Origin: JADGHX01 sp037200125
GTDB lineage: Bacteria; Pseudomonadota; Gammaproteobacteria; Steroidobacterales; Steroidobacteraceae
NCBI GenBank assembly: GCA_037200125.1
Contig: JBBCGS010000003.1
Coordinates: 744,001 to 808,000 of the forward strand
DNA: 64,000 nucleotides
Reading direction: 5' to 3'
Shown here: in pieces, positions 54,119-64,000 of the stretch
How positions within the stretch are numbered: the stretch's first letter is position 1
Layout of the letters: each line of letters starts with the position of its first letter
The notes under the pieces: model-generated
Told to the model about the DNA's origin: nothing
The model's input: only the letters and a program-made list of their open reading frames with translations
Database searches by the model: none
Made by a program: the position numbers and the translations under genes

Positions 54119-56206
54119 TTAGTTCTGGATGATCGTGTCCGCGATGTTCGGCGGCACTTCCACGTACTTCTCGAATTCCATCGTAAACGTGGCGCGACCC
54201 TGGCTCATGGAGCGCACGGTCGTCGCGTACCCGAACATCTCGGACAGCGGCACTTCCGCGGTCACGGCCTTGCCGGACGGACCGTCTTCCATGCCCATGA
54301 TCTGCCCGCGGCGGCGGTTCAGGTCGCCGATGACGTCGCCGGAGTATTCCTCGGGCGTCACCACTTCAACTTTCATGATCGGCTCGAGCAGGATCGGCTT
54401 CGCCTTGCGGAAGCCATCCTTGAAGCCCATGGACGCGGCGATCTTGAACGCCATTTCGTTCGAGTCGACGTCGTGATACGAGCCGTCGAACGCCGTGACC
54501 TTCACGTCGACGACAGGGTAGCCCGCCATCACGCCGGTCTCCGCCGCTTCCTTGATGCCTTTCTCGATCGCCGGAATGAACTCGCGCGGCACGTTGCCGC
54601 CGACGATGCCATTCACGAACACGTTGCCCTTGCCCTGTTCGTTCGGCTCGAGCTTGAGCCACACGTGGCCATACTGGCCGCGACCGCCGGACTGGCGCAC
54701 GAACTTGCCTTCGGACTCGACCTTCGCCTTGATGGTCTCGCGATAGGCGACCTGCGGCTTGCCGACGTTCGCCTCGACCTTGAACTCGCGCTTCATGCGG
54801 TCGACGATGATCTCGAGGTGCAGCTCGCCCATGCCCGAGATGATCGTCTGCCCCGACTCCTGGTCGGTGGAGACGCGGAACGAAGGGTCTTCCTTCGCAA
54901 GTCTCTGCAGGGCGAGGCCCATCTTCTCCTGGTCGACCTTGGTGCGCGGCTCCACGGCGACCGAGATGACGGGGTTCGGAAACTCCATCTTCTCGAGCGT
55001 GATGACGTGCTTCTCGTCGGAGAGCGTATCCCCCGTGATGACGTCCTTCAGGCCGACCGCGGCGGCGATATCGCCCGCGCGCACTTCCTTCAGCTCGGAG
55101 CGCTCGCTCGCGTGCATCTGGAGCAGGCGGCCGATGCGCTCTTTCTTGCCCTTGCTCGGGACGAACACCTGGTCGCCGGCGTTGAGCACGCCCGAGTACA
55201 CGCGGAAGAACGTGAGATTGCCGACGAATGGATCGTTCAGGATCTTGAAGGCGAGCGCGGCGAACGGCGCCTCGTCGCTCGCCGCGCGCGTGGCGGGCTT
55301 GTCGTGGTCGTCCAGGCCCGTGACGGCCGGCATTTCGATCGGCGCCGGCATGAACTCGATGATCGCGTCGAGCAGCGCCTGCACGCCCTTGTTCTTGAAG
55401 GCGGAGCCGCACATCGTCAGCACGATCTCGTTCTTCAGGGCGCGGATGCGCAAGCCCTTCTGAATGTCTTCCTCGCAGAGCGTGCCCGACTCGAGATACC
55501 TGTTCGTCAGCTCGTCGCTGCCTTCGGCGGCGGCTTCTATCATTTTGGCGCGATATTCGTCGGCCTGCGCTTTGAGCTCGTCCGGCACGTCGCGGTACTC
55601 GAACTTCATGCCCTGAGTCGACATGTCCCAGTAGATCGCCTTCATGCGAATGAGGTCGATCACACCGTCGAAGTCGTCTTCCGCACCGATCGGGATCTGG
55701 ATCGGTACCGGGTTGCCGCGCAGGCGGCTCGCGATCTGGTCGATGCAGCGGAAGAAGTTGGCGCCCGCACGGTCCATCTTGTTGACGAACGCGATGCGCG
55801 GCACGCCGTACTTGTTCATCTGCCGCCACACCGTTTCCGATTGCGGCTGCACGCCCGAGACCGCGCAGAACAGCGCGACGGCGCTATCGAGCACGCGCAG
55901 GCTGCGCTCGACTTCGATGGTGAAGTCGACGTGGCCCGGCGTATCGATGATGTTGATGCGGTGCTCGGGGAAGGTGCCGTCCATGCCCTTCCAGAAACAG
56001 GTGGTCGCCGCGGCGGTGATGGTGATGCCGCGCTCCTGCTCCTGTTCCATGTAGTCCATCACGGCCGCGCCGTCATGAACCTCGCCGATCTTGTGAGAGA
56101 CCCCGGTGTAGAAAAGGATGCGCTCAGTCGTCGTCGTCTTCCCGGCATCGATGTGTGCCGAGATTCCGATGTTTCGATAGCGCTCGATGGGGGTCCCGCG
56201 GGCCAC
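54119..56206 (-). CDS. fusA: Elongation factor G
   Basis: Translocase GTPase. Motifs are GISAHIDAGKTTTTERI, DTPGHVDFTIEVERSLRVLD and NKMDRAG, with domain IV/V segments (GGRGQYGHVWLKLEP, EPIMKVEVVTPEEYSGDVIG). It has 695 residues, as expected. It lies 57 bases after rpsG and 43 bases before tuf. Confidence 0.99.
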   Translation of the reverse strand: MARGTPIERYRNIGISAHIDAGKTTTTERILFYTGVSHKIGEVHDGAAVMDYMEQEQERGITITAAATTCFWKGMDGTFPEHRINIIDTPGHVDFTIEVERSLRVLDSAVALFCAVSGVQPQSETVWRQMNKYGVPRIAFVNKMDRAGANFFRCIDQIASRLRGNPVPIQIPIGAEDDFDGVIDLIRMKAIYWDMSTQGMKFEYRDVPDELKAQADEYRAKMIEAAAEGSDELTNRYLESGTLCEEDIQKGLRIRALKNEIVLTMCGSAFKNKGVQALLDAIIEFMPAPIEMPAVTGLDDHDKPATRAASDEAPFAALAFKILNDPFVGNLTFFRVYSGVLNAGDQVFVPSKGKKERIGRLLQMHASERSELKEVRAGDIAAAVGLKDVITGDTLSDEKHVITLEKMEFPNPVISVAVEPRTKVDQEKMGLALQRLAKEDPSFRVSTDQESGQTIISGMGELHLEIIVDRMKREFKVEANVGKPQVAYRETIKAKVESEGKFVRQSGGRGQYGHVWLKLEPNEQGKGNVFVNGIVGGNVPREFIPAIEKGIKEAAETGVMAGYPVVDVKVTAFDGSYHDVDSNEMAFKIAASMGFKDGFRKAKPILLEPIMKVEVVTPEEYSGDVIGDLNRRRGQIMGMEDGPSGKAVTAEVPLSEMFGYATTVRSMSQGRATFTMEFEKYVEVPPNIADTIIQN

Positions 56207-56263
56207 GGCCGGTTTCCTCTGGGCCGTACCGGCCTCAGCGGAGGCCGGCTGGCGCCGGGTCTA

Positions 56264-56743
56264 TTACCAACGATAGTGTGCGAAGGCCTTGTTGGCCTCA
56301 GCCATGCGATGGGTGTCTTCACGCTTGCGCACGGCGGCACCGCGGTTCTCCGCGGCATCCATCAACTCGTGAGCAAGACGGAAAGCCATCGACTTCTCGC
56401 TACGATCGCGGGCCGCGTCGATGATCCAGCGCATCGCCAGTGTCTGGCGGCGAGTGGCACGAACTTCAACGGGCACCTGATAGGTGGCGCCGCCAACGCG
56501 ACGCGACTTCACTTCGACGACGGGCTTCACGTTGTCGAGCGCCGTGGACAGCGTCAGCACCGCTTCCTGGCCCGGCTTGCCGGTCTTCTCGGAGATGCGG
56601 TCGATCGCACCGTAGATGATGCGTTCGGCGGCGGACTTCTTGCCGCTCTTCATGACCACGTTCATGAACTTGGCCAGCATCTCGTTGTGGAACTTCGGGT
56701 CCGGCAGGATGTTGCGGACGGGAGCTTGTGCTCTGCGTGACAT
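56264..56743 (-). CDS. rpsG: 30S ribosomal protein S7
   Basis: Head-assembly initiator and, in E. coli, the repressor of the str operon. The start MSRRAQAPVRNILPDPKFHN and the C-terminal KSMAFRLAHELMDAAENRG and HRMAEANKAFAHYRW are typical. It has 159 residues, the E. coli K-12 MG1655-like length range (156-179). It lies 12 bases after rpsL, much closer than the roughly 100-base spacing with the S7 target in E. coli, so that control element is probably absent. Confidence 0.97.
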   Translation of the reverse strand: MSRRAQAPVRNILPDPKFHNEMLAKFMNVVMKSGKKSAAERIIYGAIDRISEKTGKPGQEAVLTLSTALDNVKPVVEVKSRRVGGATYQVPVEVRATRRQTLAMRWIIDAARDRSEKSMAFRLAHELMDAAENRGAAVRKREDTHRMAEANKAFAHYRW

Positions 56744-56755
56744 GGTGCTTGCTCC

Positions 56756-57130
56756 TTACTTCTTCGGCCGCTTGGCGCCGTACTTCGAGCGGCTCTGCTT
56801 GCGCTCGCCGACGCCCGCGCAGTCCAGCGTGCCGCGCACGGTGTGGTAGCGAACGCCCGGCAGATCCTTCACGCGACCGCCGCGGATGAGCACCACCGAG
56901 TGCTCCTGAAGGTTGTGACCTTCGCCGCCGATATAGCTCGTGACTTCGTAGCCGTTGGTGAGACGGACACGGCAGACCTTGCGGAGAGCCGAATTAGGCT
57001 TCTTCGGCGTCGTCGTGTAGACGCGCGTGCATACGCCACGCTTTTGTGGTGAAGCGCCGAGTGCCGGCACCTTCGTTTTTTCTGCTCCGGTCCGGCGGGG
57101 GGCCCGGATAAGCTGCCCAGTGGTGGCCAT
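56756..57130 (-). CDS. rpsL: 30S ribosomal protein S12
   Basis: Decoding-centre protein. It has 124 residues from the ATG at 57130, where GGAGA lies about 6 bases upstream, in colinear register with E. coli S12. Lysines at the streptomycin-relevant sites (TPKKPNSALRK, GGRVKDLPGVRYH) are unmutated, so the sequence predicts a streptomycin-sensitive allele. The longer in-frame opening upstream reads through the untranslated leader and is not coding. It heads the str operon. Confidence 0.98.
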   Translation of the reverse strand: MATTGQLIRAPRRTGAEKTKVPALGASPQKRGVCTRVYTTTPKKPNSALRKVCRVRLTNGYEVTSYIGGEGHNLQEHSVVLIRGGRVKDLPGVRYHTVRGTLDCAGVGERKQSRSKYGAKRPKK

Positions 57131-57207
57131 GCCTGTCTCCAAGAAACCTTGACTGCGAAACGCCCGGATATCGGGTGCCTTCGCGTGAGTGCGCCGGGAA
57201 GACGCGC

Positions 57208-57230
57208 GGGCCGCCTTAGAAAGGCGGCCC
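57208..57230 (-). other. Hairpin in the rpsL leader
   Basis: A perfect 10-base stem GGGCCGCCTT/AAGGCGGCCC with a 3-base loop lies about 80 bases before the rpsL ATG and within the roughly 155-base untranslated leader predicted from the promoter at 57291. No U-tract follows, so it is not a terminator; it may stabilise the message or act in regulation. Confidence 0.6.
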
Positions 57231-57290
57231 GTGGTTCCAAACGCTGTTTTCGACCCGCCTTGATAGGGGGCGGATCGACAAAGGCCGGCG

Positions 57291-57319
57291 ATTCTAGGTA
57301 GGCACCCCAAGAGTGTCAA
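57291..57319 (-). promoter_or_regulatory. Near-consensus sigma70 promoter of the str operon
   Basis: TTGACA (57319-57314, perfect consensus) and TAGAAT (57296-57291) on the minus strand are separated by 17 bases. This is the best promoter match noticed in the window and fits a highly expressed translation operon. It shows that rpsL does not depend on read-through from rpoC. No other gene lies in 57131-57426. Confidence 0.85.
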
Positions 57320-57426
57320 CCAGTTGCAATGCCGGCGGAGCGGCTCCGGACGGTCGGAGCGGGTACATACAATAGCGTGCTCGCGCCCACATGCGGCGCC
57401 ATTACCAAGACACGAGGGAAGAATCC

Positions 57427-57999
57427 GTGGAAATACGCTCTGGCGCCCTCGTAATGGTGGCTGCGACCGCCCTCGGAAGTCTCACGACACCCGGATCGGC
57501 GTCGGCCGACGTCCTATCGAGCTCGGCGGGTGGGTTCATCGTCCGAATCCAGCTTTCGGTCGCCGCACCACCGGCCGACGTGTACTCGAAGTTTTTCGAG
57601 ATCGGGAAATGGTGGTCCGGTGCCCACACCTACAGCGGGAAGGCCTCGAACCTCAGCCTCCGCAACGAGCCCGGTGGATGCCTGTGCGAGGCCTTGGCGG
57701 GGGGAGGATTTGTCCGCCACGCCACCCTCGAGTACGCCGAGAAAGGCAAGGTGGCGCGCCTCGACGGCGCGCTGGGGCCTCTCCAGGAGCTGGGCGCGCA
57801 TGGGCTCCTCGCATTCGATTTCGCCGCTGTCGATAAGACAAATCCTTCCGCCGGCACGAAGCTGGTCGTGACGTACACCGTCAGCGGCTACCCGCCCGAC
57901 GAGGGCTTCGCGCCCCTGGCCGAGCCCGTCAACGGTGTGCTGAAGGAACAGGTGGAGCGGCTCAAGCGGTTCGTGGAGACGGGCAGGTCGACGCCCTGA
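57427..57999 (+). CDS. Secreted SRPBCC/START-like domain protein
   Basis: A 190-residue protein with an N-terminal signal peptide (ALVMVAATALGSLTTPGSAS) followed by an SRPBCC-type ligand-binding fold: VRIQLSVAAPPADVYSKFFE, KWWSGAHTYSGKASNLSL, GGCLCEALAGGGFVRHATLE and a C-terminal helix VNGVLKEQVERLKRFVETG. Related intracellular proteins are the AHSA1-like or polyketide cyclase-like ones; export is the distinctive point here. The GTG start at 57427 has GAGGGAAG upstream, and an ATG 12 codons earlier is possible. The ligand is unknown. Confidence 0.8.
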   Translation: MEIRSGALVMVAATALGSLTTPGSASADVLSSSAGGFIVRIQLSVAAPPADVYSKFFEIGKWWSGAHTYSGKASNLSLRNEPGGCLCEALAGGGFVRHATLEYAEKGKVARLDGALGPLQELGAHGLLAFDFAAVDKTNPSAGTKLVVTYTVSGYPPDEGFAPLAEPVNGVLKEQVERLKRFVETGRSTP

Positions 58000-58051
58000 G
58001 TGCGCCTTAGGAGGGAGTGAAGCGGGGCGCGCGGATTGCTACCTTGACCGC

Positions 58052-58132
58052 ATGCGTACCCGTTTTGATGCCCTCACGATCCTCTTCGGCCTGCTCATCC
58101 TCGTCGCAGTCACCGCTGGCGTAATGGCCTAG
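58052..58132 (+). CDS. Possible 26-residue membrane peptide
   Basis: Short ORF MRTRFDALTILFGLLILVAV followed by a few more residues, a single predicted membrane helix with a basic N-terminus. No clear ribosome binding site or homologue is known to me. Its TAG overlaps the stop codon of the convergent phosphoesterase gene in the four bases CTAG. Small hydrophobic ORFs occur by chance, so confidence is low. Confidence 0.25.
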   Translation: MRTRFDALTILFGLLILVAVTAGVMA

Positions 58133-59232
58133 CGCGAAATCAGCGGCTCGAGCGTGCCGTCGATGCGGGCGCGGTAGAACGCGCCCTCTTTCACCAGCAA
58201 TCCCTGCATTTCCGGTTTCGCCGTCGCGTCGTCGCGATGGGGATAGACCTGCACCGCGATCACCCGTCCGTCGTACAGCGCCGTGACCGTGGAGACGATC
58301 GTGTGTCCCACGAAGATCGCTTTCGCCTTGTAGAAGCTCAGGATCCGGTCGACGTCGTCCGAGCTCGCGACGGCCGATCCGGATTCACGCGCGGCCTCGG
58401 GAAAGTAGCCGCGATACCAGAGCGGGCCGTTCGGGCTCAGGACGAACCCATCCGGCTGGCGATCCCCGAGTGAGTGGCGGACGGAGTCGTTCATCTGCCC
58501 GAGCGTGAGCCCTCGCTGCACGACCTCGGCGGAGATCCCACCGTGCAGGCAAACGTAGTCGCCAATCTTCATCACGGCGGCTTTCGTGCGCAGCCACTGG
58601 CCCAGCAACGAATCCTGGCTCCAGAGTGAGGCGTAGTCGGGCGCCTTCAGCGCATCGCGCACCTTGAGGTACTTGGCGCCCAGATAGCGTTCGTCACCGC
58701 CGAGTGCCATCGATTCGTGATTGCCGAGCATCACGTACACCGCGCCGCCGGCCGCCTTCGCCTGCGCTTCGAGCGAGTAGAGCAGCCACAGGATCTCGGT
58801 TTGATTCGGGCCGCGATCGAAGATGTCGCCAAGCACGGCGAGCCGGCCTTTGCCGAAGGACCACTTCAGCTTCGAGTCGATGATCTTCTGCTTCCTCAGC
58901 AGCTCGACGGTGATCGCATATTCGCCGTGCGTATCCGCCAGCACGAACAACGACACACCAGACGGAAGTTTCACTTCATCCGCGGCCGGCATCGCGGCGA
59001 ACGAACGGAGCTTGACGTCGAACGCGGGCACCGCCCCGACTGCGGGCACGGTAACCAGACCGCCTGCGGCGACGGGGGCTTCGCGCACGTGCGGCGCGCT
59101 GTCGTCGCCGTCAATCCAGCGCGCGACCCACGCGCCGTTGGGCGAGCGCACAACGTAGGGACCATCCTGAAGCTGCGCGGCGGCAACCTGCGTTACCGCG
59201 AACAGCGGCAGAAGCGCGAGCGCACGACTCAT
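58129..59232 (-). CDS. Exported metallophosphoesterase (PPP/Shewanella-like phosphatase type)
   Basis: A 367-residue calcineurin-like phosphatase with a signal peptide (ALALLPLFAVTQVAAAQ). Metal-binding motifs are complete: DTHGEY near residue 108, GDIFDRGPNQTEI, LGNHESMALGG, CLHGGI and VGHTIVS. An N-terminal domain of about 90 residues precedes the catalytic core. This bacterial secreted PPP-like group (related to Shewanella-like phosphatases) is of uncertain substrate. The ATG overlaps the upstream small membrane protein stop by 4 bases (ATGA). It is convergent with the SRPBCC gene. Confidence 0.87.
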   Translation of the reverse strand: MSRALALLPLFAVTQVAAAQLQDGPYVVRSPNGAWVARWIDGDDSAPHVREAPVAAGGLVTVPAVGAVPAFDVKLRSFAAMPAADEVKLPSGVSLFVLADTHGEYAITVELLRKQKIIDSKLKWSFGKGRLAVLGDIFDRGPNQTEILWLLYSLEAQAKAAGGAVYVMLGNHESMALGGDERYLGAKYLKVRDALKAPDYASLWSQDSLLGQWLRTKAAVMKIGDYVCLHGGISAEVVQRGLTLGQMNDSVRHSLGDRQPDGFVLSPNGPLWYRGYFPEAARESGSAVASSDDVDRILSFYKAKAIFVGHTIVSTVTALYDGRVIAVQVYPHRDDATAKPEMQGLLVKEGAFYRARIDGTLEPLISR

Positions 59233-59480
59233 TCACGACCTCGACTCGTCCGGATCTTCACGAGCGCCCAGATGCCGATGCCAACCCATATGACGTTGAG
59301 CACCGCCGACGGTATTGCGCCGTTGTACGCGGTGTTCACCACGAAGCCGGCCGCGCCCACGATATTCATCACCTGATAGCTCACGGATTTGCCCGTCAGC
59401 TTGCCGGCCGACAATAACCCATACGCCGTGAGGATGAGTACGGCGGCGATCCACCCGGCGATCTCGACAGCGATCTTCAC
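59229..59480 (-). CDS. Small three-helix membrane protein (CBU_0592-like)
   Basis: An 83-residue protein with three predicted membrane helices (IAGWIAAVLILTAYGLLSAG, YQVMNIVGAAGFVVNTAYNG, VLNVIWVGIGIWALVKI) and a basic C-terminus. The layout resembles the CBU_0592 family of unknown function and, loosely, half-transporter folds. It overlaps the phosphoesterase start by 4 bases and probably forms an operon with it. Confidence 0.75.
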   Translation of the reverse strand: MKIAVEIAGWIAAVLILTAYGLLSAGKLTGKSVSYQVMNIVGAAGFVVNTAYNGAIPSAVLNVIWVGIGIWALVKIRTSRGRE

Positions 59481-59606
59481 GACTCATCCCCTCGCATTTC
59501 TATACGAAAACCACACGAATGCGCGGTGAGCCGCGCGCCGGCGAGGCGTATGGATACGCGCCGCCCGCGATCCTGACTCCTCAACAACTCATCGGAGCCT
59601 GTGCTT

Positions 59607-59789
59607 ATGGAAGTTCTTTCGCTGTCCGTTGACGAGTCCGTCCACCCTCTCATCCAAGAGATCCGCGACTACCGTGCGTGGTGTGCCGAGCAGCGCGCGA
59701 AATACGGCATGCGCTGGGAGGACAACGACCCTTCCGCCTACAACCGCAGCCGCGGCCGTCTCCCCTGTGGAGCAAAAGCCCCGCAATAA
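59607..59789 (+). CDS. Hypothetical 60-residue protein
   Basis: Small hydrophilic ORF (MEVLSLSVDESVHPLIQEIR, WCAEQRAKYGMRWEDNDPSA) with GGAG 9 bases upstream of the ATG. No family is recognised. It has no signal or membrane segment. Its stop is followed by the rpoC-side hairpin, whose plus-strand flank lacks a good U-tract. The decent ribosome binding site and non-repetitive composition support coding. Confidence 0.55.
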   Translation: MEVLSLSVDESVHPLIQEIRDYRAWCAEQRAKYGMRWEDNDPSAYNRSRGRLPCGAKAPQ

Positions 59790-59820
59790 AAAGGGCCGGT
59801 GAGATCGCTCTCACCGGCCC
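59788..59820 (-). terminator. Intrinsic terminator after rpoC
   Basis: A perfect 12-base stem GGGCCGGTGAGA/TCTCACCGGCCC with a 4-base loop is followed on the minus strand by TTTTTATT. It lies 29 bases past the rpoC stop and separates the rplKAJL-rpoBC unit from the str operon. Confidence 0.92.
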
Positions 59821-59849
59821 ATTCATCTCTCAGCGAGACGAGCGCGAAA

Positions 59850-64000
<4,151 letters not shown>

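Noticed and set aside
54473..56740. Plus-strand open frame of about 755 codons opposite fusA and rpsG
   Set aside because: Antisense shadow of two highly conserved genes.
57131..57319. N-terminally extended S12 starting at 57319
   Set aside because: The extension would cover the promoter and leader hairpin, and S12 is colinear with E. coli from the ATG at 57130.

Overview
This window is a GC-rich chromosomal segment from a gammaproteobacterium. Both the gene content and the gene order are diagnostic: leuS-lptE, holA-nadD-rsfS-rlmH-maf-rng-yhdP, miaB-ybeZ-ybeY-corC-lnt, divergent ssb/uvrA, feoAB, and the complete rpoC / str / S10 / spc / alpha ribosomal block. The DUF3299 lipoprotein-like protein, the short FeoB and the FeoB-linked DUF6587 protein suggest a lineage near Nevskiales, Steroidobacterales or Xanthomonadales. 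That placement is inference; no marker here settles it. No tRNA or rRNA gene, CRISPR array or insertion sequence was recognised.

Layout. 1-14296 (mostly minus) is the envelope, RNA and cofactor block: leuS (carrying an apparent 1-base frameshift), lptE and a coupled HExxH protein, then holA, nadD, rsfS, rlmH, maf, rng and the 5' part of yhdP, which runs off the left edge. A plus-strand cassette (DUF3299 protein, hinT, proline iminopeptidase) sits in the middle. 14520-21668 (minus) holds a lipoprotein-type Do protease and miaB-ybeZ-ybeY-corC-lnt. 21870-23509 is a hipBA toxin-antitoxin pair. 23703-27410 is divergent ssb/uvrA with twin palindromes between them. 27489-30858 holds the ferrous iron operon feoA-feoB-DUF6587, a GNAT acetyltransferase and an Ala/Pro-rich lipoprotein. 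31073-33983 has pepQ, mscL and a decayed fic gene.

34081-48265 (minus) is the alpha, spc and S10 ribosomal cluster from rplQ back to rplC, with all the expected genes including the 37-codon rpmJ. Immediately upstream of rplC the classical order breaks. rpsJ does not adjoin rplC but lies 4.5 kb away, behind two surface/lipoprotein genes, asd, a cyclase-family hydrolase and a PadR regulator. rpsJ ends the str operon (rpsL-rpsG-fusA-tuf-rpsJ) and has its own strong terminator, and rplC has its own putative promoter and structured leader. A second break separates rpoC from rpsL (SRPBCC protein, metallophosphoesterase, small membrane protein, 60-aa protein). There too a terminator follows rpoC and a near-consensus promoter precedes rpsL.

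Most interesting observations: (1) upstream of asd there is a 25-codon leader ORF, rich in Lys/Thr/Met/Ile codons, followed by a textbook intrinsic terminator. It looks like a translation-coupled attenuator for the aspartate-family pathway. (2) Twin CAAAC-N5-GTTTG palindromes lie between ssb and uvrA and may be this lineage's SOS or other shared operator. (3) The S10 operon is split, with relocated regulatory signals and four stacked hairpins behind rpsJ. (4) The fic gene has lost the region that would carry its inhibitory helix while the catalytic motif is intact.
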